Position numbers and translations under genes: made by a program. The notes beneath the pieces were generated by a model. The model did not search any database. It worked only from the letters and a program-made list of their open reading frames with translations, and had not been told where the DNA came from. Shown here piece after piece: positions 1 to 11,345 of a stretch of 64,000 bases of DNA. This DNA is from Burkholderia sp. Ax-1719 (GTDB lineage: Bacteria > Pseudomonadota > Gammaproteobacteria > Burkholderiales > Burkholderiaceae), in the NCBI RefSeq assembly GCF_011753055.1, contig NZ_VWWJ01000013.1, forward strand, positions 1 through 64,000, in the 5' to 3' direction. The first letter of the stretch is position 1. Each line of letters opens with the position of its first letter.

Positions 1-1
1 G

Positions 2-760
2 CGCACGCTCGCAGCGGCGGGGCTCGCGGTGGTGTCGGGCCTGGCGCTCGGCGTGGACGGCGCGGCGCATGAAGGCGCGCTGGGCGAACGCGGCGGCACC
101 GTCGCGGTGATCGGCACAGGCGCGGATCTCGTCTATCCGGCCGCGCATCGCCCGCTTGCTTTGCAGATCGCCGCGCAAGGCGCGATCGTCACCGAGTGGC
201 CGCTCGGCACGCCTGCGCGCTCCGCGAATTTTCCGCAGCGCAACCGCGTGATTTCCGCGCTCGTGGAAGGCGTGATCGTGGTGGAGGCCGCGATGCGCTC
301 GGGCTCGCTCATCACTGCGCGGCTCGCCAACGAAATGGGGCGCGACGTGTTCGCGCTGCCCGGCTCGATCCATGCGCCGCTTTCGCGCGGGTGTCATCGG
401 CTGATCAAGGAAGGCGCGCAACTGGTTGAAACGCCCGAAGAAGTGCTTGAAGCGCTACAGGTGGCGCAACCCGCAGCGCCTGCGCGCCGCGCCGTTTCTT
501 CCACGCGCAGGCGCAGCACCCAGGACGAGCAGACGCTGCCACTGGAGCTGGGTTCTCGCCCGGCAACAGTCGCGCCGCCGCTCGAACCGCAAGCCGATGC
601 GCTGCTCGCCGCGCTGGGCCACGCGCCCGCCACGCTTGAAATTCTCGCCCAGCGTACCGACATGCCCGAAGCCGTGTTGCAGGCCACCCTGCTGCGGCTG
701 GAACTGGCCGGCCACGTGAGCGCACTGCCGGGCGGGCGCTTCATGCGGGCATCCCGCTAA
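2..760 (+). CDS. dprA: DNA-processing protein DprA, 3' part
   Basis: The open frame enters from the left edge, so the N-terminus is missing. The visible start of the protein has the Rossmann-like DprA core: VVSGLALGVDGAAH near the edge, then a segment with FPQRNRVISAL and SGSLITARLANEMGR, which are DprA hallmarks. The last 60 or so residues form a winged-helix-like domain (LLAALGHAPATLEILAQR). DprA binds single-stranded DNA and loads RecA during natural transformation in the cytoplasm. Only about 253 residues are visible against the 380-450 I recall for the family. Family assignment is firm; the start lies outside the window. Confidence 0.95.
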   Translation, partial: RTLAAAGLAVVSGLALGVDGAAHEGALGERGGTVAVIGTGADLVYPAAHRPLALQIAAQGAIVTEWPLGTPARSANFPQRNRVISALVEGVIVVEAAMRSGSLITARLANEMGRDVFALPGSIHAPLSRGCHRLIKEGAQLVETPEEVLEALQVAQPAAPARRAVSSTRRRSTQDEQTLPLELGSRPATVAPPLEPQADALLAALGHAPATLEILAQRTDMPEAVLQATLLRLELAGHVSALPGGRFMRASR

Positions 761-884
761 CGGCCAAACCCGGCCGCCCCGGACCGCTCCGCCTCCCACC
801 GCCAGCGCGCCGCCGTGTTACATTCGCGCCAAATGCAGCACCGATTTCAACCGCTCTATATAGAAGAGACCGCAAGGAACCACC

Positions 885-1262
885 ATGCCCGCGCTTGACC
901 TCGACACCGACGCCGACCAGATCGCCGAGCGCGTCAGCGACCGCGACACGCTGTTCGTCGCGTGCCTGTGCGCGCAGTGGTGCGGCACCTGTCGCGACTA
1001 TCGGGCGACCTTCGACCGGATCGCCGAAGCGCATCCGGAGATCTGCTTCGCCTATATCGATATCGAAACGCACGCCGACCGTTTCGACGACCTCGACGTG
1101 GAGAATTTCCCCACAATCCTGATCGAAGACAGCCACGCTACGCGCTTTTTCGGCACCGTGCTGCCGCATGGCGCCGTGGTCGAGCGCATGCTCGCGGACC
1201 TCACCGCCCTGCCTGGCGTAGCCGACGCGCCGAAGCTGCGGCCCGCGCTGCTGGACGCGTAA
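885..1262 (+). CDS. Thioredoxin-family protein
   Basis: A 125-residue protein with a thioredoxin fold. The redox motif WCGTC lies near residue 30, followed by FAYIDIETHAD and the cis-proline region NFPTILI. The start is set by AAGGA six bases before ATG. There is no signal peptide, so it should act in the cytoplasm as a thiol-disulfide oxidoreductase. The motif is CGTC rather than the CGPC of classical TrxA, so substrate and role may differ. It follows dprA by 124 bases on the same strand and may be read separately. I cannot assign a specific partner. Confidence 0.88.
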   Translation: MPALDLDTDADQIAERVSDRDTLFVACLCAQWCGTCRDYRATFDRIAEAHPEICFAYIDIETHADRFDDLDVENFPTILIEDSHATRFFGTVLPHGAVVERMLADLTALPGVADAPKLRPALLDA

Positions 1263-1534
1263 TTTGGCAGCCCTGCGCCGTCCGCCGCAACCCTTGCCCG
1301 GCGGCGTGCCGCGCCTTTATGATGGCCGCCCCGCGCCGCTGTGACGATAGCGACGAAGAAGACGCCAAAACCGGTCTGTTCGCAGACAGACCGATGACAA
1401 GAAAATCGCCGTCCGCGCGCCATGTGCTATAAAGCGGTCGTTAACGAGGCGCCCGACGGCGCGCCGGCCACGCGGCCAATCCAGACGGCATAACCGCGGG
1501 GCGCCCACCCGGATACACCCACACACAACCAGTC

Positions 1535-4201
<2,667 letters not shown>

Positions 4202-4260
4202 TCGGCTTCTGATGTACTGATGGTGCGCGGCGCATCAAACGCGCCGCGCCCGCAAGAGAA

Positions 4261-4295
4261 AAGGCGCAGCTTCTTACGAAGCTGCGCCTTTTTTA
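4261..4295 (+). terminator. Intrinsic terminator after topB
   Basis: A perfect 13-bp stem (AAGGCGCAGCTTC, 4261-4273, with its complement at 4278-4290) has a 4-base loop and is followed by TTTTAT. It ends topB transcription. It may also affect the convergent LysR gene, because an A-run precedes it. Confidence 0.92.
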
Positions 4296-4321
4296 TCGCC
4301 CTTTGCTTTTCAGCGCGCCAA

Positions 4322-5443
4322 TTACAGCGGGGAAATCGCCGAAGTCCGCGTGCGGCCCGTCGAAGCGCGGCCCGCCTTGGGCGCGCGCTCGGTTTCTACA
4401 CTGCGGCTGGAGTCGAGTAGCTCGGAGATCGGTTCCGCGCCGTCGAACGCCTCGGGCACGACCGGATGCGCCGCGCCGTTGTGCGGCGCCGCCATGGCGT
4501 CGGCGGGGCGCGACTGACCATCCTTGACCCACTGCTCGCCAAGCTGGCTGTTCGGCGTCTGGCTGAAGTGCTCGACCAGATGGTCGATGAACGTACGCAC
4601 CTTGGCCGGCAGGTGGCGGCGGCTCGGGTACGCGACGTTGATCTCGACCTGCGGCAGGCGGTAATCGCCCAGCAGACGCACCAGACGGCCGCGCGTCATA
4701 TCGCGCCCGATCAGGTAGCTCGGCAGGATCGCGATGCCCATGCCGAGCAGCGCGAACTGACGCAGCATTTCGGTGTTATTGGCCACGATCACGTTGCTCG
4801 GGCGCACCCGCACTTCGCCTTCCGGCCCCGTGAAAACGCGCTCGTCGCCCCAGTACTCCGAAGGCAGCGACAACGACGGATGCTCCATCAGATGCTCGGG
4901 ACGCGTGGGCGTGCCGTGCTTTTCCAGATACGCGGGCGTCGCGCATACAGTCATGCAGCCCGTCGTCAGGCGGCGCGTGACGATGCTGGCGCTGCGCATC
5001 TGGCGCGCGGTCACCACGCCGAGATCGAAGCCTTCTTCGACCAGATCGACCTGACGATCGACCAGCGTGACGTCGGGAATCACCTGCGGATAGCGCTGCG
5101 TGTACGTCTGCAGCACGGGCGCGAGGTTGTGCAAGCCGAACACCACGGGCGCCACGATGCGCAGCGTGCCCACGGGCTCGTGGTTGCGCGCCACCACCAT
5201 CTGCTCGACGTCTTCGAGTTCATCGAGGATCTGGCGCGCGCGTTCGAGATAAACCTGACCGGATTCGGTGAGGGAAAGGCTGCGGGTCGTGCGGTTGAGC
5301 AGACGCGTACCCAGCCGGCCTTCAAGGTCGGCGACGTGACGCGTTGCAACCGCATTGGAGATATCCATCGCCGAAGCGGCCCGGGCGAAACTGCCGAGGT
5401 CCGCCACTTTGACGAATACTCGCATCGACTGCAAATGATCCAT
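4322..5443 (-). CDS. LysR-family transcriptional regulator
   Basis: A 373-residue LysR-type regulator. Residues 1-60 form the winged helix-turn-helix (MDHLQSMRVFVKVADLGSF, then an AASAMDISNAVATRHVADLE recognition region). The rest is a periplasmic-binding-like effector domain, with a longer Ala/Thr-rich tail than usual. The start at 5443 is chosen because AGGAG lies seven bases upstream; a longer open frame runs upstream but does not look coding. It converges with topB and has no divergent neighbour, since pckG upstream is on the same strand. Its target and effector cannot be told from the sequence. Confidence 0.92.
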   Translation of the reverse strand: MDHLQSMRVFVKVADLGSFARAASAMDISNAVATRHVADLEGRLGTRLLNRTTRSLSLTESGQVYLERARQILDELEDVEQMVVARNHEPVGTLRIVAPVVFGLHNLAPVLQTYTQRYPQVIPDVTLVDRQVDLVEEGFDLGVVTARQMRSASIVTRRLTTGCMTVCATPAYLEKHGTPTRPEHLMEHPSLSLPSEYWGDERVFTGPEGEVRVRPSNVIVANNTEMLRQFALLGMGIAILPSYLIGRDMTRGRLVRLLGDYRLPQVEINVAYPSRRHLPAKVRTFIDHLVEHFSQTPNSQLGEQWVKDGQSRPADAMAAPHNGAAHPVVPEAFDGAEPISELLDSSRSVETERAPKAGRASTGRTRTSAISPL

Positions 5444-5683
5444 GAGACAACTCCTGCCTGTTACTGTCCGCCGAAAATCGACGGAGGAAACCGGGAATTC
5501 TCCTACGACATCGGAATTCGTGCAGAAGTTGCCTCCACTATCCCGAATTTCTTCAAAATTTTCGCTACTGTCATCGAATACGCAGTGACGGAGGCTCGAT
5601 TGTTTCCCATGGCGAAACAATTTTGCGCAATGCAGCGAAACTTCCGGCCTCGCGTCGAACAGAAGGCATTGTGACCCCCAATA

Positions 5684-5713
5684 AAAAGGACCGCTCAAAA
5701 GCGGCCCTTTTTG
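5684..5713 (-). terminator. Intrinsic terminator after pckG
   Basis: The stem AAAGG-CCGC pairs with GCGG-CCTTT with one A/C mismatch, a short loop, and runs of A and T on both sides. It lies between the pckG stop and the LysR gene on the same strand, so it should end the pckG transcript. Confidence 0.75.
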
Positions 5714-5768
5714 ACATCGCGCTCAAACAATCTCGACTATAAAGATAGTGAGCACTCACATTCGCGCA

Positions 5769-7619
5769 TCAAAGGCGCGCTTCCAACGCGGTGCGCGCTT
5801 CGCGCAATGCCTGCGGCAAGCCCTGCGCGAGCGTTTCGAACAGTTCGGTATGGAGCGCGAGTTCCGCCCGCCAGGCTTCGGCATCGACGGAAATCACCTT
5901 GTCGAACTGCTCCGGCGTGAAGTCCAGCCCGCGCCAGTCGAGGTCGTCGTAGCGCGGCGAGACGCCAAAAGCGTGGCCCTCCCCTTCGGCCTGGCCTTCG
6001 ATGCGGCGCACCATCCACTCCAGCACGCGCATGTTTTCGCCAAAACCCGGCCAGACGAATTTGCCGTCGTCGCCCTTGCGGAACCAGTTCACGCAGAAGA
6101 TGCGCGGCAGCGTCGCGCCCAGTTGCGTCAGGCGCTCGCCCACATTCAGCCAGTGGCCAAAGTAGTCGGCCATGTTGTAGCCGCAGAACGGCAGCATGGC
6201 GAACGGATCGCGGCGCACCACGCCCTGCTGGCCCGCTGCCGCTGCCGTGGTCTCCGAACCCATCGTCGCGGCCATGTAGACGCCTTCGGTCCAGTCGCGC
6301 GCCTCGGTCACGAGCGGCACCGTGGTCGAGCGGCGGCCGCCGAACAGGAACGCGTCGATGGCTACGCCCTTGGGGTTCTCCCAGTCGGCGTCGATCGACG
6401 GGCACTGCGAGGCCGGCGCCGTGAAACGCGCATTCGGATGCGCAGCCTTGCGGCCGGTTTCCTTGCCGATTTCGGGCGTCCAGTCCTTGCCCTGCCAGTC
6501 GATCAGGTGGGCGGGCGGCGTGTCGGTCATGCCTTCCCACCAGACGTCGCCGTCGTCGGTCAGCGCGACGTTGGTGAAGATCACGTTTTCCTTGAGCGTC
6601 GCCATGGCGTTGAAGTTGGTCTTCTCGCTCGTGCCGGGTGCGACGCCGAAGTAGCCCGCTTCCGGATTGATCGCGTAGAGGCGGCCATCGGCGCCGGGTT
6701 TGATCCAGGCGATATCGTCGCCGATGGTGCTGATCTCCCAGCCGTTCATGGCGGGCGGCGGAATCAGCATGGCGAAGTTGGTCTTGCCGCACGCCGACGG
6801 GAACGCCGCCGCAACGTGATATTTGCGCCCTTGCGGCGACTTCACGCCCAGAATCAGCATGTGTTCGGCGAGCCAGCCTTCGGCGCGGCCCATCGTCGAG
6901 GCAATGCGCAGCGCGAAGCACTTTTTGCCGAGCAGCGCATTGCCGCCGTAGCCCGAGCCGTAGCTCCAGATCTCGCGCGTTTCCGGGAAGTGAACGATGT
7001 ACTTGGTCGCGTTGCACGGCCACGGCACGTCCTGCTCGTCGGCCGCCAGCGGCGCGCCCACGCTGTGCACGCACGGCACGAATTCGCCGTCCTCGCCCAG
7101 CACGTCGTACACGTCACGGCCCATGCGCGTCATGATGCGCATGTTGACGGCCACGTACGGGCTATCGGAAAGCTCCACGCCGATGTGCGCGATCGGCGAG
7201 CCGAGCGGGCCCATCGAAAACGGCACGACGTACATCGTGCGACCGCGCATCGAGCCCGCGAACAGGCCGTCGAGCGTCGTGCGCATTTCGGCGGGCGCCA
7301 TCCAGTTGTTGGTCGGGCCCGCGTCTTCCTTCTTCTGCGAGCAGATGAAGGTACGATCCTCGACACGCGCCACGTCCGAAGGATCGGAGCACGCGAGATA
7401 CGAATTCGGACGCTTTTGCGGATTCAGGCGGCGCATGGTGCCGGCATCGACCATCTGCTGGCAAAGACGGTCGTATTCCTCCTGCGAGCCGTCGCACCAG
7501 ACGATGCGCTCGGGTTGGGTGTGCGCGGCAACGCTTTGCACCCACTCCACCAGTTTTCGGTGGCGGACCCAGTCCGGCGCTTGCGCGGCGGCCTGAGCGG
7601 GGAAATCGGGATGGTTCAT
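5769..7619 (-). CDS. pckG: Phosphoenolpyruvate carboxykinase (GTP)
   Basis: A 616-residue GTP-dependent PEP carboxykinase, the usual length for this class. It converts oxaloacetate and GTP to phosphoenolpyruvate in the cytoplasm, the entry step of gluconeogenesis. Seen directly: the kinase-1 / P-loop motif FPSACGKTNFAML near residue 272, with the Cys that is typical of the GTP class; the GYGGNALLGKKCFALRIAS segment before it; and the C-terminal FGENMRVLEWM region. The ATP-dependent enzyme has a different P-loop, so the GTP class is secure. It is transcribed alone, with a terminator downstream and a 477-base divergent intergenic region upstream. Confidence 0.97.
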   Translation of the reverse strand: MNHPDFPAQAAAQAPDWVRHRKLVEWVQSVAAHTQPERIVWCDGSQEEYDRLCQQMVDAGTMRRLNPQKRPNSYLACSDPSDVARVEDRTFICSQKKEDAGPTNNWMAPAEMRTTLDGLFAGSMRGRTMYVVPFSMGPLGSPIAHIGVELSDSPYVAVNMRIMTRMGRDVYDVLGEDGEFVPCVHSVGAPLAADEQDVPWPCNATKYIVHFPETREIWSYGSGYGGNALLGKKCFALRIASTMGRAEGWLAEHMLILGVKSPQGRKYHVAAAFPSACGKTNFAMLIPPPAMNGWEISTIGDDIAWIKPGADGRLYAINPEAGYFGVAPGTSEKTNFNAMATLKENVIFTNVALTDDGDVWWEGMTDTPPAHLIDWQGKDWTPEIGKETGRKAAHPNARFTAPASQCPSIDADWENPKGVAIDAFLFGGRRSTTVPLVTEARDWTEGVYMAATMGSETTAAAAGQQGVVRRDPFAMLPFCGYNMADYFGHWLNVGERLTQLGATLPRIFCVNWFRKGDDGKFVWPGFGENMRVLEWMVRRIEGQAEGEGHAFGVSPRYDDLDWRGLDFTPEQFDKVISVDAEAWRAELALHTELFETLAQGLPQALREARTALEARL

Positions 7620-8096
7620 CGAAGTGTCTCCAACTGGGCTGATAAAAAATCGTTTCAGGCCCTTTTCGACGCTGCTAGCGAGAGGCGCAACCGCCGCGTA
7701 TCGAGTGTTCCGCTATATTTCGGACACCCTGGTTCGCGCGGATGGGCAGGTCGTCAAGGCCTTATCAGCGAGGGTTCGCAACCGTCTGTAAAGCGGCTTG
7801 CATCGCGGCCCGTCAAACTGATAAAAGTGAAAAATTCTCGTTCAAACTGTTGCTAGCCGTATTGAGCGCCGTCGCACGGATCGCAAATTGAATGCCTGTT
7901 TGTTGTCAGTTTTCTGTGTTCCGTTCCGTGCAATGAAGGCTTCCCTATATTCATACCAGCCTTCCCGACGCTGCATAGTGGGATAACCACCAGATGAACA
8001 CCGTGTTGCACCGCGTTTCGCCGGAATTTGCCGATGCGCGTGTGCTTCACCACCCAAGCGCCTTACCGAATTGCACCACCCTCTATCCTCGCTGCC
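7620..8096. other. Divergent intergenic region pckG / hydroxyacid dehydrogenase
   Basis: This 477-base gap separates two divergent genes and must hold both promoters. Base composition is lower in GC than the flanks, with short A/T runs near 7820-7850 and 7890-7960. I see no convincing operator, RNA or small gene. Open frames crossing it do not continue into recognisable protein. Confidence 0.5.
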
Positions 8097-9110
8097 ATGA
8101 AAATTGCCATCCTTGACGACTACCAGGACGCCGTCCGCAAGCTCGACTGCTTTGAACTGCTCGCCGATCACGAGGTCAAGGTCTTCAACAACACGGTGCG
8201 CGGCCTCGGCCAGCTCGCCAGCCGCCTCTCGGAAGTCGAAGCGCTCGTGCTGATCCGCGAACGCACGCGCATCACCTCGCAACTGCTCGACAAACTCCCG
8301 CATCTGCGCATGATCAGCCAGACCGGCAAAGCCGGTCCGCATATCGATATCGAAGCGTGTTCGGAGCGCGGGATCGCCGTGCTCGAAGGCACGGGCTCGC
8401 CCGTCGCCCCCGCCGAACTCACGTGGGCGCTCATCATGGCGGCGCAGCGCCGCATTCCGCAGTACGTCGCCAACCTCAAGCAAGGTGCCTGGCAGCAGTC
8501 GGGCCTGAAAACCTCGGCGATGCCGCCGAATTTCGGCCTGGGTCAGGTGCTGCGCGGCCAGACGCTCGGCATCTGGGGCTACGGCAAGATCGGCCGCCTG
8601 GTGGCCGGCTACGGCAAGGCGTTCGGAATGCGCGTGATCATCTGGGGCCGCGAGCACTCGCTCGAAGCCGCACGCGCCGACGGCTATGAAGCCGCCGCGA
8701 GCCGCGAAGCGCTGTTCGAGGAAAGCGACATCCTTTCGCTGCATCTGCGCCTGCACGACGACACGCGCGGGATCGTCAAGCAGGAAGACCTGCTGCGCAT
8801 GAAGCCCACGTCGCTGCTCGTGAACACGAGCCGTGCGGAACTGCTCGAAGAAAACGCGCTGCTCGGCGCGCTCTCGCACAATCGCCCGGGCATGGTGGCC
8901 ATCGACGTGTTCGAAAGCGAGCCGATCCTGCAGGGCTACAGCCTGCTGCGCATGGAGAACGTGATCTGCACGCCGCACATCGGCTATGTGGAGCGTGAAA
9001 GCTACGAGCTGTACTTTGGCGCGGCGTTTCGCAATATCCTGGCGTTCGATGCGGGCGATCTCTCGCACGTCGCGAATCCGGATGCGCTGCAAGGCGGTCG
9101 TCGCAAGTAA
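8097..9110 (+). CDS. D-2-hydroxyacid dehydrogenase family protein
   Basis: A 337-residue NAD-dependent D-2-hydroxyacid dehydrogenase (phosphoglycerate dehydrogenase-like, cytoplasmic). The nucleotide-binding motif GIWGYGKIGRLVAGYGKAFG begins near residue 158. Catalytic residues are visible as Arg in LVNTSRAELL, Glu in the DVFESEPI region and His in CTPHIGYVERESYE. The start at 8097 gives the expected MKIAILDDYQD opening; no clear ribosome site is seen there. Substrate cannot be inferred. A bidirectional terminator follows. Confidence 0.93.
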   Translation: MKIAILDDYQDAVRKLDCFELLADHEVKVFNNTVRGLGQLASRLSEVEALVLIRERTRITSQLLDKLPHLRMISQTGKAGPHIDIEACSERGIAVLEGTGSPVAPAELTWALIMAAQRRIPQYVANLKQGAWQQSGLKTSAMPPNFGLGQVLRGQTLGIWGYGKIGRLVAGYGKAFGMRVIIWGREHSLEAARADGYEAAASREALFEESDILSLHLRLHDDTRGIVKQEDLLRMKPTSLLVNTSRAELLEENALLGALSHNRPGMVAIDVFESEPILQGYSLLRMENVICTPHIGYVERESYELYFGAAFRNILAFDAGDLSHVANPDALQGGRRK

Positions 9111-9133
9111 GCGTCACGATCGCTCGCAATACG

Positions 9134-9173
9134 AAAAAGGCGGCCAGTGGTGAACTGGGCCGCCTTTTTTTGT
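9134..9173. terminator. Bidirectional intrinsic terminator
   Basis: A 12-bp stem (AAAAAGGCGGCC with GGCCGCCTTTTT) sits between two convergent genes, with an A-run on the left and a T-run on the right. It can therefore end transcription from both sides. Confidence 0.9.
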
Positions 9174-9192
9174 CGGCGATGTCGATGCGGAC

Positions 9193-10074
9193 TTATGCGT
9201 GCGCCGCGGCTTCGAGCACGTCGGGCAGACGCTCCAGGAAGCGCTGGCCGTCCTCGTATCCGAGGTTATAGGCGTGCTGCATCTGCTGCGGGCTCGTGTA
9301 GTCCCAGCTCGAAATCGGCACTTTCGCGGAAGGCTGGATGTAAAGGCGCTGCTGTTCGCCGCCCGCCTGCGTGCTGTGCTTGACCACAAAAGTCTGCGGA
9401 CGCGGATACAGCCGCGTGACCATCACGAGCACGCGGCCTGGCGTATCGTCGAGCGCACCCACGGGCACGTTGTCGACCATGCCGCCATCGAGCACCGGGC
9501 GGCCATTGCGGCGCAAAACCGGCGTGAAAGGCGGCGTGCAGGACGATTGCAGCACCAGATCGGCGAGATCCTCGACGCGCTCGCAGGCCTGCGCCGTCAC
9601 GAACTCGGGATAGAAGCCGAGCTTCTGGCCGAGCGTCGGATGCAGCGTCTTGCGCACGTGCTTTTCGATGTTGTACGCGATCAGCCCGGCCGCCACCGCG
9701 CTGCGCGCGCCCAGCCAGCGCGGCACATGCGACACGCCGATGCGGATCTCGGGCGCGTCCTGCAGCTTGTCGAACTGCGGCCCGTAGATATCGAGCAGCG
9801 CCTGCCGATAGATGCGGTAGTGCGGAAACACCGACTCGCTGCGCAGCAGATTGCCCCAGTACGCGTTGCGCTTGTTGTGCTTGAGCGCTTCCTCGTAATA
9901 GCGCATGACCCACTGCGAATCGCGCGTGTAGATCATGCAGGCCGTAGCCGCGCCGGCCGAGATGCCCGTAATCACGCGCGGACGGATCTGCAGCTGCGGC
10001 TGCACCACGTCCCAGAATCCCGCCTGCCACCAGCAGCGATTGCCGCCGCCCGCAAAGACCACCTGATCGAACAT
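9193..10074 (-). CDS. Patatin-like phospholipase
   Basis: A 293-residue patatin-family lipid acyl hydrolase. Seen in the sequence: the oxyanion-hole motif AGGGNRCWW near residue 8, the nucleophile elbow GISAGA near residue 36 (Ser of GxSxG), and the catalytic-dyad DGGMVDNVPVG near residue 194. There is no signal peptide, so a cytoplasmic or membrane-associated site is likely. The start at 10074 is chosen because homology begins there and GAAGGA lies just upstream; the long frame continuing to 10701 is a shadow of the thioesterase gene. The lipid substrate is unknown. Confidence 0.9.
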   Translation of the reverse strand: MFDQVVFAGGGNRCWWQAGFWDVVQPQLQIRPRVITGISAGAATACMIYTRDSQWVMRYYEEALKHNKRNAYWGNLLRSESVFPHYRIYRQALLDIYGPQFDKLQDAPEIRIGVSHVPRWLGARSAVAAGLIAYNIEKHVRKTLHPTLGQKLGFYPEFVTAQACERVEDLADLVLQSSCTPPFTPVLRRNGRPVLDGGMVDNVPVGALDDTPGRVLVMVTRLYPRPQTFVVKHSTQAGGEQQRLYIQPSAKVPISSWDYTSPQQMQHAYNLGYEDGQRFLERLPDVLEAAAHA

Positions 10075-10109
10075 GTCCTTCGTCTCTTCCGGATACCGAA
10101 CGCGATAGC

Positions 10110-10514
10110 TTAGTCGAGCAGCGCGTATGTCGAGGTCGCGTGGACCGCCATGCGGCCCTCTTCGTCGTAGAGTTCTATTTCGCCGAACACCAGATTGCGG
10201 CCCATGCGCAGCACGCGCGCGGTGACCGTCACATCGCCCTTGCGCACCGCGCGCATGAAGCTGGTGTTGAGCGCGACGGTGGTCATCGGCTTGAACTCGC
10301 CGAGCGCCGCGCTGATCGCGACGATCATCGCCGTATCGGCGGCCGCCATGAAGACCTGCCCGCAGATCACGCCGCCCGCGTGGCGCAGCTCGCCGGAAAA
10401 CGGCAGACGCAGCGTGGCGCTTTCTTCCGTGACCTCGACGGGCCGCAGCCCGAGCGCCTTCACCCACGGCGCCAGCACGCGCTCGAGCAGCGCGTCGATT
10501 GCCTTTTCGTCCAT
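10110..10514 (-). CDS. PaaI-type hotdog-fold thioesterase
   Basis: A 134-residue single-domain hotdog protein of the PaaI/YbgC-like group, which hydrolyses acyl- or aryl-CoA thioesters. The segment HAGGVICGQVFMAAADTAM carries the Asp/helix signature of these enzymes (G-x2-AAxAD-like), and the strands TTVALNTSFMRAVRKGDV and ARVLRMGRNLVFGEIELY fit the fold. The start is set at an ATG where the family usually begins; the ribosome site is weak. It lies 35 bases upstream of the patatin gene on the same strand, so a two-gene lipid/acyl operon is likely. Confidence 0.88.
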   Translation of the reverse strand: MDEKAIDALLERVLAPWVKALGLRPVEVTEESATLRLPFSGELRHAGGVICGQVFMAAADTAMIVAISAALGEFKPMTTVALNTSFMRAVRKGDVTVTARVLRMGRNLVFGEIELYDEEGRMAVHATSTYALLD

Positions 10515-10740
10515 CGTCTGGTGCCCGTCCTTGCCTGTCTCGTATCTTGTTGGGATTGGCGCCGCACGGTCTGGGAGACGCGCCGGGCGGCGTGGCCACA
10601 TGATACCGGCAGGAATTGCCGATGGATGATGGAAGCAGGGAAAGCGCGCGGGAGGGGGCGAGTAGCGGCGGTTCTGGAGGGTGGCTTTTCAGGCCTTCCA
10701 ACCCCGACCGAAGTTTTTTTAGGAAATTTGCGAAAAGGAC

Positions 10741-10769
10741 TTGCCAAGTCTCAAAACGACAGGCATAAT
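10741..10769 (+). promoter_or_regulatory. Sigma-70 promoter of tRNA-Lys
   Basis: TTGCCA (10741-10746) and CATAAT (10764-10769) are separated by 17 bases, and the mature tRNA begins 13 bases after the -10 element. Match, spacing and distance all fit a strong housekeeping promoter. Confidence 0.85.
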
Positions 10770-10782
10770 CTTTCTTCTGTTG

Positions 10783-10858
10783 GGGGCGTTAGCTCAGTTG
10801 GTAGAGCAGCGGACTCTTAATCCGTAGGTCGAGTGTTCGAGTCACTCACGCCCCACCA
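10783..10858 (+). tRNA. tRNA-Lys (anticodon CTT)
   Basis: A full cloverleaf can be folded by eye. The acceptor GGGGCGT pairs with ACGCCCC, the D-arm is GCTC/GAGC, the anticodon loop CTCTTAA gives anticodon CTT, the T-arm is GAGTG-TTCGAGT-CACTC, and CCA is encoded at 10856-10858. The 3' half is the attachment site of the island that follows; the gene is left intact because the integrated element restores the same 50 bases. Confidence 0.97.
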
Positions 10859-10859
10859 A
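10810..10859 (+). repeat. attL: 50-bp direct repeat inside tRNA-Lys
   Basis: The sequence from the anticodon stem to just past the encoded CCA (CGGACTCTTAATCCG through CCCCACCAA) is identical over all 50 bases to 27782-27831. The bases flanking each copy differ, which fixes both repeat ends. Confidence 0.95.
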
Positions 10860-10866
10860 AGAATTC

Positions 10867-10905
10867 AAAGGGTTGCAAGCGATTAGCTTGTAACCCTTTT
10901 TCTTT
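10867..10905 (+). terminator. Element-supplied terminator after tRNA-Lys
   Basis: AAAGGGTT-CAAGC pairs with GCTTG-AACCCTTT around a GATTA loop with one mismatch, followed by a T-rich tract. It lies immediately inside the element and replaces the native tRNA terminator, which was displaced to 27840-27873. Confidence 0.85.
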
Positions 10906-10940
10906 TTCTCGCGTCATGTAACCCCCGTGTAACCAAATTT
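10889..10940 (+). repeat. TGTAACC repeats near attL (putative integrase arm sites)
   Basis: TGTAACCC occurs at 10889 and 10918, and GTGTAACCAAATTT at 10927. The same word recurs in the element's other end (27619-27703). Short repeats at both ends next to the core att site are what arm-type sites of a tyrosine integrase look like. Binding is inferred. Confidence 0.5.
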
Positions 10941-11345
10941 GGTCAACGGGTGTCAACACCTGCTGAGATTCCATCGAGCACGCGCATGGCGTGGCCGACA
11001 ACACGCGCAGCGAAACCGACCAGCTTGACCGGCTAATAACTCTCGTTTGACGGCCATGCGCTCTTGCGCCGCTCGCCGCGACGACAGCTCATCCATCGGA
11101 ATTCTTTTTAATAGGCGGCCAGTCTGGTCGCGACGGTCACGCGCGGTTACTCGATTTTCTCCAAGTCGAGTTGTAGGGTCCAAATACCCCACCACCCCAG
11201 TCTTGCGGCCCCCCTGTCACCCCACCCCATTCTGTCATCACCGAGAACGTGACCACACCTAGTGGAACTCTCGGGAGAGTGCTGAAAATCGAGCAATGCT
11301 TGCTCGACAGCCGTTCAATTAAATTAGACGCGACGGACCTCAATC
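10906..11345. other. Left-end non-coding region of the element
   Basis: This region of about 440 bases holds the putative arm sites and the leader block annotated separately. Otherwise I see no gene: short frames here give low-complexity Arg-rich translations and one is a translated copy of the repeated leader. Confidence 0.5.
11113..11230 (+). repeat. Structured leader block, copy C
   Basis: The block consists of GGCCAGTCTGGTCGCGACGG (11116-11135), then an inverted repeat ACTCGA...TCGAGT, then GGGTCCAAATACCCCACC and GTCTTGCGGCCCCCC. It matches, in the opposite orientation, sequences at 23276-23532 and 24966-25163. In each case the block lies upstream of the next gene and points toward it. 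The hairpin between the conserved words keeps its position but changes its bases, which suggests an RNA-level or paired-DNA role. Function is unknown. Confidence 0.6.

Noticed and set aside
1372..1393. Inverted repeat CGGTCTGT/ACAGACCG as a terminator
   Set aside because: It has only an 8-bp stem with no T-run and lies over 100 bases past the thioredoxin-like gene; not strong enough to annotate.
5748..7856. 702-codon frame antisense to pckG
   Set aside because: Mirror frame of pckG with no motif or ribosome site.
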